This document shows positions 37,301 through 47,200 of a stretch of 64,000 bases of DNA, piece by piece. The notes under the pieces are model-generated. The model was given only the letters and a program-made list of their open reading frames with translations, did not search any database and had not been told where the DNA came from. The position numbers were made by a program, and so were the translations under genes. The stretch spans positions 1 through 64,000 of the IMG/VR virus record IMGVR_UViG_3300005747_000012. The stretch is one strand, 5' to 3'. Numbering within the stretch: the stretch's first letter is position 1; every line of letters starts with the position of its first letter. Origin of the DNA: a virus.

Positions 37301-40300
37301 AGAAGGTGGAGGAGGTTGTAACATAGACCCTTCTAATAATACAACACAATCATCTTGTTTGTTAGCAGGAGGTACATGGACTACCCCTACTGAATTCACC
37401 AAATTTTTTGGTAATAATTTTGCTTTTGACAATTATAAAGCTTTAATGCAAGCTAAAAATGTTGTTGACCCACTTTCACTTACAAATCAAGATGCAGTTC
37501 TTTACAGGTCTGTCGAGTGGGGTAATTCAGGTGAAAAAGTCGGTATTGGTTACTTTTATCCAACAACTCCAAATGAAGACATTTCCCATATTGTATCTGT
37601 TAATAATGAAATAGAAGTTAAATTATTTTTAAAATCTGGCCCAGCTAAAACTACAACAATTAACGGAACTACAGAGTGGGATGTTACAATTATCCCAAAT
37701 CCAAACTATGATTTAGTAACATACACACATTCTGGAACGGGAACTGCTCCGGGTTTAACACCAATTCTTTCTGGAGATTATGTCTCAATTATTTCAACTG
37801 GAGAATTTTTAACTGAAAACCAAGGTAGTTACAGGGTAGATTCTGCAACAGCCACTAGTTTTACAATAAAAAGACCTCTTGGGGTTGCAATTGAGCAATT
37901 AGATGTTGCAACACTTGAAACTGGAACAATTAACTTTTTTGAAAAATCTGATACAACAGCTCAAGAAATTGTTGATTATGTAACAGATAATTTGTCTGAT
38001 TATATTACGGCAGAAATAGTAGACGACAACGGCTCAACCGGATCAGGTATTATAAACCTTTCAACTGCTGAAGATTCTGATTTTAATTATGACTTTGTAA
38101 AACTTCTTGATGGAAAAAACTATATCTTATCAAGTGATATTGATGCCATAGTGGGATTGCCTCAATTTGTTTTTAAAACTCCACTAGATTTACCCACCTT
38201 TTCCACCAATACTACTGATGCTTATAGCTTTAATAATGGTGAAAAAATTAAGCTTGTACCAATAACATCTTTACAATTAACTAAATTTTTAAATATACTT
38301 GCTGTAACTGGATATACTACGCTTGGAGACATTAAGTCTGTCGATAGGAACACAAATGTACAGTTATCAACTAACGTAGTTGGAAACAATGGTGCCGTTC
38401 AAATTGCTGGCGGTGTGGGCAATTTTGTTGCGGCAGCAGTTGAAGGTTCTGCAATTATTATTGGTGATCAAGCTAATGCTAAATCTTTAGTTAGTATAAA
38501 CACAGCTACTTCTAATGGATTTCACTCTGATCAATGGGTAAAAGTTTTTGCGTCAGAAATACAGAAAAAAGTTACGGGAATTAACGCACTTAATTCAATC
38601 AAAATTAGCTCTGCTAATCCAAGTGTTGGGTTTACAAAAATTGAGCTTTTTGATAAGGGGGTTTCTCAAAGATTATTTGGCAGAAATAGGTATCACACAC
38701 GAACCCGTGGAAGAACTTTTAAAGTAGAAAAACAGGGTGATCTTACTGCAATTATCTGGGATGAAAATGGAACTCAGCCAAATTTTTTAACTTCAAATAT
38801 AGACATTAAAGATTCTTCGCCAAGTACATTGACTGTTTTTAAAGATGGAATTAGCAGTATTGTAGACCTTAGAGTTGACACTGGAGATATGAGGTTTGAC
38901 GAGGTTGCTGTTGGAGATATTCTTACTGTAACAAACAGGTTAAACGAAAAAAACAATGGAAATTTTCTTGTTGTTGGGCGTTCTGATGATGCAAGAACTG
39001 TTAGAATTATTAACTCTAGCGGTGTATCAGAATTAGTTACTGGAAGTTTTACAATTACTGATAACGTAGCTGTTTTAGGCACTCAATTTACTGTTGGAAC
39101 AACAACCCTTACAGAAGGTGTTGATTTTGTAGCTGGAGCAAGTGTAAATGATACAGCTTCAAACCTTTCTGCTGCCATAGCTCTTATACCAAGTATTAAC
39201 TCAAATTCAGATGGGGCTATAGTGAATATTGAGTCTGAAGTTGCTGCTGTAACAATACCAATTTCTGTAACCGGTGGTGGTGCCACTGCTTCTGGAAGTG
39301 AACTTGAAGCTCCTGTAGCTAACACTGGAGATTTAGTTTTCAAAACAGAAGTTCAAGAAGGTGACTCCGTAATTATAAATAGTGATTTTAGCATTCTTAA
39401 TCAAGGAACATTTAGACTTGTTAGAAGATTTAAAGATTCTATTTATATTGACAACCCAAATTCTGTTGAGGAAGAAGTTACAATAGGAAATAATAATGTA
39501 GAACTATATAGTAACAATCCTATTCCTTTAAATTTGATTTTTACAAATGCAAGTACCACCGTTGTCTCTGTTGGTAACGTAGATTGGACAAGTATTGTAG
39601 AAGCTGGTGATTTTATCAAAGACGCTTCTAAAGGCGATAATTATTATTATAAAATTGATTCTGTTGATTCTACATTTCAAATAACCTTAGCAACTCCGTT
39701 TCAAGAATCTTCTTCAAGTGTAGATGGAATTGAAGCTGTATATACAGATTTAGATATTGACTTAACGGATTTTAATGTTGAAAAACTTGATGGAAAAGTT
39801 AGGCTTAAATGGGCCGGTGCTGGTGCAGAACCTAGCCTTGAAAACTTAAGGCCGGGCAACATAGCTACTCTTGGAGCAGATTTTGATGCTGCAAATGAAG
39901 GTGATTTTCATGTCATTGACTCCGGCGAAAAACTTCAAGAAGTTACTCAATTTAAAATGTCTAGAGAAGTTGACATTAATAATAGTGAATATGGAATCAT
40001 GTATTCTTCTGAAAATGTTAACCAGTATCACTTTTATTTTAAAGGACCAGACCCCGGAGCAACTGCCAACCCAATTTCGGTAGGGCTTGTCGGAGGTGAA
40101 AGTGCCGAACAAGTTGCTGTTGATTTTGCAGATGCTATTAACACACAAGCTAGTGCCGATTTTACTGCTGTAGCTGAGGGCGATACCGTCACTGTTACTA
40201 CAACAGGAGTTGGTGAAACTACTGATGCTTTTAATTTTAATATTAGCGGTGAGTTTGCTGTAGAAGTTAAACAACAGGGTAGAAGAAATTTTGTTGATTT

Positions 40301-41171
40301 TATTAATGTAAATGGTGTTTCTGAAGCTGGCATTTTGGTTACAGATGTTTTGGAATTCCATAAAGAAGCAATGGAATTTAAACAATATGAAGGAACAGTT
40401 CCCGGCGATAAATTTGTAATTTCTGATAGTTTTATTGGAGAAAATAATGTTGGAACTTATACAGTGGTTGATGTTTTAAGTGAAAGCGAAATTATTGTAT
40501 CTGGCAATACTGTAGATGTAGAAAAAACCTTACTTGACTCTAACTTTAACAAAGTTTATGTAGAAGAATCTACCCCTTATGTTGGGTACAAACAGGTTGA
40601 ATTTATTACTACAAACCCTGCAAATTTAAACTCTAAAAATGTTATGTTTACAACAGATAATCAATTTGAAAAAATTAGTGAGCTTGGCGGTGTTTCAATA
40701 AGTGCAATCGGAAAGTTTCAATACCCAACCAATATAATAAAAGGTGTTGATGCTTACAAATTTAATACAGGGCTAATTGGAGAAGCCAATAGAATTGTAT
40801 ATGGTGAGCCTAGAGATAGTACAACCTATCCGGGTGTAGCTGCGGCTGGTGCTGAAATTTTTATTAAAGCACCGCTTACAAGAAGAATTCAAGTTTCCAT
40901 TGATGTTAGAGTTAAGACAGGTGTACCTTTTAGTACAATTGTTGAAGAGGTTAGAAATTCTGTTGCTTCATTAATTAGAGGGAATGATGTTGGAAAACCA
41001 ATTCCAATATCAAATATTGTAAGTAATGTTGATGGAATTGTGGGGGTACAAGCTGTTGCAATTAGCTCACCTCAATATGACAGCCAAAATGATGTTATAA
41101 AAATAAATGCTGGAGAAAAAGCTTTGATTCTTGATATTATCTCTGATATTATTGTTTCAAAAATTGATTAA
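34308..41171 (+). CDS. Giant baseplate J/gp6-like wedge protein
   Basis: 2287 aa. Residues 1-300 match the baseplate J pattern: helical start (REQILSEMLTEYVG), GEALNRIGREERVYR, GT.V.SPGTGA, PAGAIREF, FSNGADNESDDNYRDRIKKE. The C-terminus (VSIDVRVKTGVPFSTIVEEV, ISNIVSNVDGIVGVQAVAIS) is the gpJ end. Between them lie about seven beta modules of the form GD.V.I....N.GTF.V (near residues 709, 1156, 1535, 1684, 1766, 1849, 2031), interleaved with A..IA.AIN repeats. T4 gp6 is about 660 aa, so the middle is a large expansion. GGCNID..SSC.LAGGTW near 1005 recurs in the next gene. Confidence 0.75.
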   Translation: MAVGLPTPKSREQILSEMLTEYVGLTGINDLNTGSAVTQFFDVVARSVARTSGDIFQILRDFSVERATGEALNRIGREERVYRNTAQVASGKIKVTDTSFEKISTKIYSGAPSPNIGSIEINVSDASKFPSSGRLYIGRGTPNVEGPINYSSVVPDGSFWKITLDSPTQKFHNISESIILGQGGTRNVPVGTTVISPGTGATADINYSVSSAALLLDGENENKNVQVVAQEPGTNGNAPAGAIREFVTAPFSGAAVINEVPFSNGADNESDDNYRDRIKKERLSRGLGTALAVKNAVLGAQAPDENARVTSNEIDTSNPEQTILYIDNGEGYEETSEGVGLESVIESAIGGEQTFQLATGGQQTSVRKAFIQSSNSTPFAISSFDKLAILVGGVVFEHTFLEGDFQAEGAATAYEIVASINNNPDSTFEATTAEAGTKVVIQAKSEDNEFLQLTTPSSGVDAGPILAFPTNEVATVLLYKNKELLNKNGRSAFVITKNQFDWSNTITDGDTLIISVDGTDFITYNFINEDFIADGQHSTVNNQNSLSSWVNVINAKITGVTAEINGERIKLTSNLGPSNRASIQIDNSSDLVLKGMFSEELGLTAQGNEADFELSRNTGQIKLKKLLKEGDSVNVGSEFTRAEIQSSPILGGQTTISSTAYVWLVVDDTVVKPVEIGVTADTFLTVSKPGSGVVRYESTSLSAFGNVEVGDYVIIWSEELSVKNRLEGRVYAKTDTTLDIRVTASEESSAIAEGPILYQEGFSVIRTEYAPQKIKVSAGIYTVNDIAAIFNNQLENAVVSVEDDEIFIFRTNTEDIHGAMFLADFNDGAKALNLIKNSFSKSINSQLAFYESGFKDRQWPSFVHGKITTDQFSDPPNGYINTVDSSEDLNALGFNPSGFLCFAQPFNDSNDISSKECVEIKNYTGTTVNVEDSVFYKRSRVNDRFYLVNGYDFGHNDSIVTVLDNDPTGKTFNMPLFRTAVTKITHPANANHFRAWDKEGGGGCNIDPSNNTTQSSCLLAGGTWTTPTEFTKFFGNNFAFDNYKALMQAKNVVDPLSLTNQDAVLYRSVEWGNSGEKVGIGYFYPTTPNEDISHIVSVNNEIEVKLFLKSGPAKTTTINGTTEWDVTIIPNPNYDLVTYTHSGTGTAPGLTPILSGDYVSIISTGEFLTENQGSYRVDSATATSFTIKRPLGVAIEQLDVATLETGTINFFEKSDTTAQEIVDYVTDNLSDYITAEIVDDNGSTGSGIINLSTAEDSDFNYDFVKLLDGKNYILSSDIDAIVGLPQFVFKTPLDLPTFSTNTTDAYSFNNGEKIKLVPITSLQLTKFLNILAVTGYTTLGDIKSVDRNTNVQLSTNVVGNNGAVQIAGGVGNFVAAAVEGSAIIIGDQANAKSLVSINTATSNGFHSDQWVKVFASEIQKKVTGINALNSIKISSANPSVGFTKIELFDKGVSQRLFGRNRYHTRTRGRTFKVEKQGDLTAIIWDENGTQPNFLTSNIDIKDSSPSTLTVFKDGISSIVDLRVDTGDMRFDEVAVGDILTVTNRLNEKNNGNFLVVGRSDDARTVRIINSSGVSELVTGSFTITDNVAVLGTQFTVGTTTLTEGVDFVAGASVNDTASNLSAAIALIPSINSNSDGAIVNIESEVAAVTIPISVTGGGATASGSELEAPVANTGDLVFKTEVQEGDSVIINSDFSILNQGTFRLVRRFKDSIYIDNPNSVEEEVTIGNNNVELYSNNPIPLNLIFTNASTTVVSVGNVDWTSIVEAGDFIKDASKGDNYYYKIDSVDSTFQITLATPFQESSSSVDGIEAVYTDLDIDLTDFNVEKLDGKVRLKWAGAGAEPSLENLRPGNIATLGADFDAANEGDFHVIDSGEKLQEVTQFKMSREVDINNSEYGIMYSSENVNQYHFYFKGPDPGATANPISVGLVGGESAEQVAVDFADAINTQASADFTAVAEGDTVTVTTTGVGETTDAFNFNISGEFAVEVKQQGRRNFVDFINVNGVSEAGILVTDVLEFHKEAMEFKQYEGTVPGDKFVISDSFIGENNVGTYTVVDVLSESEIIVSGNTVDVEKTLLDSNFNKVYVEESTPYVGYKQVEFITTNPANLNSKNVMFTTDNQFEKISELGGVSISAIGKFQYPTNIIKGVDAYKFNTGLIGEANRIVYGEPRDSTTYPGVAAAGAEIFIKAPLTRRIQVSIDVRVKTGVPFSTIVEEVRNSVASLIRGNDVGKPIPISNIVSNVDGIVGVQAVAISSPQYDSQNDVIKINAGEKALILDIISDIIVSKID

Positions 41172-41173
41172 TT

Positions 41174-43231
41174 ATGGCAGATAGAGAAAGCGAATACAAA
41201 AGATTAAGAAAATACTTAAACAAAGTTATCCGTGGCGAAAACACAGATGCAATTTTGCGATCTGTTGCCAGTGGACCTGCGCATCTTGTAAATAATGTCG
41301 AGGCTGTAAACGATTCGCTTTACATTGTCACAGCCAGCCAAAAATATTTAGATTCAAGGCTTGGCGATAAAGGTGTTGTAAGACCGCCTGAAGTTGGTCT
41401 TTCTGACGAGGTTTTTCGTGAAATTGGTATTGAAATTACTAACAGAAAACAAGTTAGAGATTTGGTTCATCAACTTCTTAGAATTTTATATGGAGAAGTG
41501 TTTACACGGGCTACTTCGGCATCTGAGGAAGTTGAAAATTTTTCTCTTGAAGATGGTGATAATTTAATAATGTCTTTCGACGATGCAGAACCCGTTGAAA
41601 TTGCTTTTAGCTCTAGCCAATTTCAAAATATTAACGATGCAACAGCGCAAGAGGTTGCTGATGCAATTACTAAAAGTATTAAAAAAGTTGGTGGGAATGG
41701 TGCTGCTTTTGCAAGGCAGGATGATGGGGTTACAAGAGTTGTATTAATTTCTTTTACCGATGGCCCTTCATCTAGTGTAAAAGTTTTAGGTGGCAAAGCT
41801 CAAAACGCTCTTAAATTTGATAAAATTAGACCTACTGCGGCTGATGCAACAACACAATGGACGCTTACACAAGAAGCTGGTGGGGCTATTAGGGCCACTT
41901 GGAGTGGTGGTGCTAACCCTTCAATTGGAAAAGTAAAAGCTGGTGATTATGTTAATATATATGGAAATAATTTTTCATCTGAAAACCGAGGTACTTTTAA
42001 TGTTACAGAAGTCAAAAGTGGTCCGGTTAACGAAGCTTACGTGGAATATGAAAACCCAGAAGGTATTGCTGAAGGAGGGTGTAGTATAAATCCTAGTGTA
42101 AATGTAACGCCAGCTCTTTGTTCGGCAGATGGAGGGGTGTGGTCTCCTCCTGTAGTTCAAGGCAGTGATGATGCCATTTTGTTTTATAACCCAATAACTA
42201 GAACTGTAATTTCTAACTTAACTTACGCTGCTGCTTTTCAAACATCACCAAGAACCCTTGAAGTGTTTATTCCAGCAACAACTAAAGTTGTTAGAAGGAA
42301 CAGGGCTGGAGCTGCTCATATATATACTCACGTTCCAGAAAAAACACAAATAACCTTTCCTTCGCTTGCAGAGTTACAGTCTGGAGATAGTTTTTTGTTA
42401 AATTCTTTTTTGAATTCAACAAAATATAGAGTTATATATAATATAGATGATTCAATTATTGATAAAAATTTTTCAGAAAAAGTATTAGAAATAAATATAA
42501 ATAGTTCGGAAGATATTACGGCTTCAGATATTGCTGCAAAAACATATAATAGGATAAATGATATTTATAATTTTTCTTGTAATAATAATCAGGACGGTTC
42601 TATTGAAATTACAAATACAACTGGTGGAAATTCTTTTGATGTAGAATCTATAAATATGCCCCCTTCATTTTTGGTAGATGTTATTGTACAAGGAACTAAT
42701 GTGGTTTCAAATGAAGGACAAGTCGGCCCTTATTCATATGACACAACTGTTGGATATACAATTGGAGAGCAAGCAGCTCTCACAACAGAAGAGCTTGATG
42801 CTAGTAGTGATAAAATTCTTTTTGTTGACAATTCAACGCAATTTCCTGATGAACAAGGTGATTTAATAATTGGATTTGGAACATCACATCAAGAAGGTCC
42901 TGTTCCCTATATTTCAAGACCTTCTAACCAAACATTAAGAATTAATCCTTCATATGAATTTAAACAAAAACACCCGATTGGAACTGATGTTACTTTAATT
43001 GCAGAAAAAAAACCAGCTAACCCAAACAAAGATGGTTCAGATTATCCTTTTTATTTAACCGATTCTGTTGCTGGTAGAATATATGCTCAAGATTTAATTC
43101 GAGAAATTACCGCAACTGGTATTGTCGTTGTTTTTTACGTTTTATATCCAAACGATATTGGCTTAGGAAATTGGGGTGACGAAGAAAACTCAGAAAAATA
43201 TTATATTTGGGGTACTGAAGAGGATTTGTAA
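41174..43231 (+). CDS. Baseplate-associated structural protein
   Basis: 685 aa. Helical start (ESEYKRLRKYLNKVIRGEN), then modules shared with the giant gpJ-like protein: ATAQEVADAITKSIKK, GDYVNIYGNNFSSENRGTF, and a Cys motif (GGCSINPSVNVTPALCSADG). Spaced 2 bases from gpJ. Likely another wedge or tail-fibre-attachment subunit. Stop overlaps the next start (TAATG). Confidence 0.6.
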   Translation: MADRESEYKRLRKYLNKVIRGENTDAILRSVASGPAHLVNNVEAVNDSLYIVTASQKYLDSRLGDKGVVRPPEVGLSDEVFREIGIEITNRKQVRDLVHQLLRILYGEVFTRATSASEEVENFSLEDGDNLIMSFDDAEPVEIAFSSSQFQNINDATAQEVADAITKSIKKVGGNGAAFARQDDGVTRVVLISFTDGPSSSVKVLGGKAQNALKFDKIRPTAADATTQWTLTQEAGGAIRATWSGGANPSIGKVKAGDYVNIYGNNFSSENRGTFNVTEVKSGPVNEAYVEYENPEGIAEGGCSINPSVNVTPALCSADGGVWSPPVVQGSDDAILFYNPITRTVISNLTYAAAFQTSPRTLEVFIPATTKVVRRNRAGAAHIYTHVPEKTQITFPSLAELQSGDSFLLNSFLNSTKYRVIYNIDDSIIDKNFSEKVLEININSSEDITASDIAAKTYNRINDIYNFSCNNNQDGSIEITNTTGGNSFDVESINMPPSFLVDVIVQGTNVVSNEGQVGPYSYDTTVGYTIGEQAALTTEELDASSDKILFVDNSTQFPDEQGDLIIGFGTSHQEGPVPYISRPSNQTLRINPSYEFKQKHPIGTDVTLIAEKKPANPNKDGSDYPFYLTDSVAGRIYAQDLIREITATGIVVVFYVLYPNDIGLGNWGDEENSEKYYIWGTEEDL

Positions 43232-43653
43232 TGGCACAAAGAACAATCGCTGGCGCACATGTTAAATTGTATATAAACGGAAAAGTTTATAACGAGGTTC
43301 AGCAATTACAATACACAATAGATTATGGGGAAGAACCAATTTACGGTATTGACTCGGTATTTCCACAAGAAATTAAAATTACCAGAGTTTCTATCCAAGG
43401 AAGTGTTTCTGGAGTCAGAACTGCTCAGTCAAATGGCCTTCAAGGGTATGATATAAGGCCTAAAATATTTGACTCAATATTTGCACCATATATTTCTATT
43501 AGAATTAGCGATAGAAGAACTGGTGAAGATATTCTTTTCGTCCCTTATGCAAGAGTAACAAATGAGCGTACAAATATAAACGCCAAAGGTGTTGTTCAAA
43601 CATCTTTTAGCTTTTCAGGTCTGCAAGGGCAGCAACCTCTTGACAGAGTTTAA
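43231..43653 (+). CDS. Small tail structural protein,  tube-like fold
   Basis: 140 aa, all-beta. AGAHVKLYINGKVYNEVQQLQYTI, ITRVSIQGSVSG, SIRISDRRTGEDILFVPYARV, TSFSFSGLQGQ: the layout of tail-tube or baseplate-tube proteins. Could be a tube initiator. Assigned by pattern and location only. Confidence 0.55.
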   Translation: MAQRTIAGAHVKLYINGKVYNEVQQLQYTIDYGEEPIYGIDSVFPQEIKITRVSIQGSVSGVRTAQSNGLQGYDIRPKIFDSIFAPYISIRISDRRTGEDILFVPYARVTNERTNINAKGVVQTSFSFSGLQGQQPLDRV

Positions 43654-43664
43654 AAATTAAACAT

Positions 43665-44114
43665 TTAACAGTCGCCCAAATCAGCCCCACAGTTTTTGCA
43701 TGAGTAAAACTGCAAGTTTTTACTAATTACATTTTTGTATTTTTGAGGGTTTGAGCAGCATCCTGATTTATCAAAATCTTTTAAAATTGCAGCTTTACTT
43801 TTGCCAAAATGTTTTCCTTCAGGATTTAAAAGTCTTCTTCTCATCATTTCAAAATATGTCTCTTCATCTTTTTCCAAATGTAACGTGTAAAGAGCATGAG
43901 CTACTTCCATTGTCTTTTTAGCTAAAGAAGACTCGTCTATATCACCAATAGGATCAGCAGTGGATAATTCGTCACGCTCTGGCCAGCCACCATTATTGTA
44001 AGTAGCTGAATATACTGGTTCATTAAATCTTGATTTTGTTTTTTCCGACATGTTTTTCTCCAATTCTTGCGCTGTCATTTTTGTTTTTTTACCATTAATT
44101 TTTATATTCCACAT
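43665..44114 (-). CDS. Hypothetical protein with C-terminal Cys cluster
   Basis: 149 aa from ATG 44114 (AAAGGAGTTTTAAAATT upstream); the longer frame to 44180 runs through its own promoter. Starts MWNIKINGKKTKMTAQ; ends with GCCSNPQKYK and CKNCGADLGDC, a likely zinc ribbon. Single-gene leftward unit inside the tail cluster with a late-type motif at 44137-44148. Role unknown. Confidence 0.58.
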   Translation of the reverse strand: MWNIKINGKKTKMTAQELEKNMSEKTKSRFNEPVYSATYNNGGWPERDELSTADPIGDIDESSLAKKTMEVAHALYTLHLEKDEETYFEMMRRRLLNPEGKHFGKSKAAILKDFDKSGCCSNPQKYKNVISKNLQFYSCKNCGADLGDC

Positions 44115-44136
44115 AATTTTAAAACTCCTTTTTAAC

Positions 44137-44148
44137 AATAGTATCATA
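44137..44148 (-). promoter_or_regulatory. Late promoter candidate, leftward
   Basis: Minus strand TATGATACTATT, 23 bases before the 44114 start. Confidence 0.52.
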
Positions 44149-44176
44149 TACACAAAAAAAGTCAATAAAAAGCTCG

Positions 44177-44212
44177 GCACTGAATCTTTAAATTATATGA
44201 TATTATATAGTT
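44177..44212 (+). promoter_or_regulatory. Late promoter, 36-bp copy B
   Basis: Identical to 34259-34294; precedes the 1476-aa fibre gene. Confidence 0.7.
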
Positions 44213-44265
44213 GTAAATGATTTTTTTAATAACAACATGATTTCAATTAGTTATAAGGGTATTAA

Positions 44266-47200
44266 ATGAGTGTAAGAAGGCGGCAAAATTTTCTAGGTGG
44301 ACAAAGGATTGATGTACCATATTTGAAATCGGTTGAATCAGCAGTTTCTAATGATTTCGATGAGTTAATTAGCGGTTTAGTTATTGGTGAAAATAAAAGC
44401 TATGTAGTTCGTGGGTTTGAAATTAATATGCCCGGTGCTATTGGGTCTTCTGCCAATGGGTTACAGCTTATCGTGTCTGACACCTCTATTCTTCACGGGG
44501 CCTCTGACGAATCTGGTACGTTTTACAATATTCCTAGCGGAACTCCTGCCGAAACTTTGTCGAGTACAACAAATGATCGTGTAGACGGTGCTTTTACGCC
44601 GTCTACAGATAATTATGTTGGCGTTGAGCTTGTAAGAGAAGTTGATGACTCTACAATTGATCAATCTTACTTTTGGAACCCTACCACAAACATAGAAGTT
44701 ACAAAAACAGTACCATTGGCAATCATTTTGGATTACAAAATTGTAATTTCTACTTCATCTTTTGCGTCAAACGTATTGCCTATTGCAATTGTCCAAACTG
44801 ACGCTTCAAATAACGTAATTTCAATTACAGACCGTAGGCCAATGCTTTTAAGACTTGGTACGGCTGGTGATTTTGACCCCAACCCATTTTACATCTATCC
44901 TTGGGCTGATGGTCGTTCTGAAAATTTTTACACCTCAACCTCATCTGCTACCTCACCATTTCAGGGTGGCGATAAACAAATCAAAAATTTAAAAGAATTT
45001 TTTGATGCGTTAATGACAGAAGTAAAACTTTTAAAGGGTACACCATATTGGTATTCTGAAAATCCCGGCTCAATCAGTAATTTAAGAGCTGACCTTGCTA
45101 ATACAGCATTTACCGGAAAAGGTAATGTAGTTCACGGTAGAATTGATTTCCAAGGTCAAGTAGCTGGAATGACAGCGGATGTCCTTATTAGAACAGTTAA
45201 TACTGGTGAGATTAATAACATTACACTTATTGCAAATGGTTCTGATATAAACACTCTTGTTGCTGATTACAACGCTGCAAATCCTGAAAATGAAATTGAG
45301 TTTGTAAGCGGAGATGATTCTCAAATTCCTACAGCAGATATTGTTCTTACGTCTAAGCCGGGCCAAGTAAACTGGTCTCAAGATATTTATTTAAGATTTA
45401 TTGGTGGCAGACTAAATTATAAGATTCTTTCAAATGATACAAGTACCGAAGTATCTTTGGCTGACAACCAAGTTGCTTATATAAATTTGGTTAGAGACAA
45501 AAATATTATACCACCACTTAAATTTATTGAAAAATTAGGTGGTGGAACTGTCGCTACTTCTATAGGTGGAGCAAATTGGACAAACGATGTTAAGCCGGGT
45601 GACTTTATTAAAGATGCCTCTAAAGGCAGTGAATTCTATTATGAAATTGATACTGTTGATTCACTATCTGAGGTAACATTGAAAGTTGATTATGTTGATG
45701 TTCCAGATACCCCTGCTGGTTTTGACGCTCAATATGCTTGGGGAATTTACGAAACAAATCCTTCCCCATTAACTTCAAGACATGTTTTTATTGCAGATAG
45801 AGAAGATGTGCCTTTTGATGAAGATGTTTTTTGGCTGTTTTTTAGGTCAGATGATGGCGGTATCCCAAGAGTTTACGCTAGAATTTTAGGTGGTACTGAG
45901 CTTGAGCAGGGTGAGGCTAGAACAATTGCTGACAATACAGCCCAAACTGTTCTTGATTACATTGGCTCAACTTCCGAGTCTGACACTACACCTACTTATG
46001 ATGAAAGTGCAACCGATTCTAAAAATAATCAAACACATTATAATTCTGTAGCTGAAGAAAATCTTACCGATAGAATTTCCAGACTCACTACAATGATGGC
46101 TGACAAGGCACAAGATAAAACTGTTAAACTTGTTTCAGATCATACAGTTGTTACAAATACAACAAACACAACTTTTCAAGACATAACTTTTTCAGGTGGA
46201 AGTGGAGTAGCTAATGTCATTGTTCCAAGCTCTGCTAATAATGGGACGATAGGACTATCCGGTACACTTTCTCTTGAGGAAAACCAAGTCGCTTTCTATC
46301 AAATTGATAGGAATGCGGCTTTTACAATAGCCGATCTTTCTTTACTTACTGTTGCAGATATTGATTTAGTTCCTTTAAATGAAAAAACATTTATATTTGC
46401 ATACAGATTAACTGGCGATACAGTTTATCTATGGGATAACTCTTCTTTAGGAGAAGGTGATCTTTTAGACATATCTGTATTAAGAGAATATGTACAACAA
46501 AACAATACGTTAAAAATGGTCAAGGGAGGTACTTGGTCATGGGATTTGGCTACAAATACATTGTCAAACTCACTGTCGGCATATGTTCAGATTGCTGGCC
46601 TTTCTGATAGTGCAAATGAAATTATAGCTCAAAACATTGTATTAGATGCCGATCAAAAAGTAGCCTATGTAGAAATTAACAGAGGAATAACCCCTTCTGT
46701 TTTAACTGTTAATGTTGCGGATATTTCGACGGTTGATCTGTCTAGCGATGATGTTTTTGTCATTGCCAGAAGAACTGGCGGTGACGTATTAGTTGGAACT
46801 AATTCTTTTGCTCTTAAAGACAGAGAATTTTTAGAGCTTGATGGAGCGTTGGCAGAAATCAATAGACATCACGGGCAATTGCTTGTTAGGCCTGAAGCTA
46901 CTTTGAGTAAAAGAGTTGAAATATCCGGTGCTGATATTGCCAAATTAAGCGGCTCTCAAATTAGTCTTGAACAAAAATCATTGTTGCTTGATTTTAATGG
47001 TGCTGTAATTGATTTTTCTACAGGCGAAGTTTTTGAATCGGATGGAGGAACGCCTTTAAACGATAAAGCAAATGATTTTACTCCTGCAACAATCGGTGCT
47101 AATGAATATTTTTTCTACAGTGTAACATTGCTTCCAAATACCGTTAATGCAAATAATACAATAACAGGTCAAATATTAGTTTTGCCAGCCAGTGCCTCTA

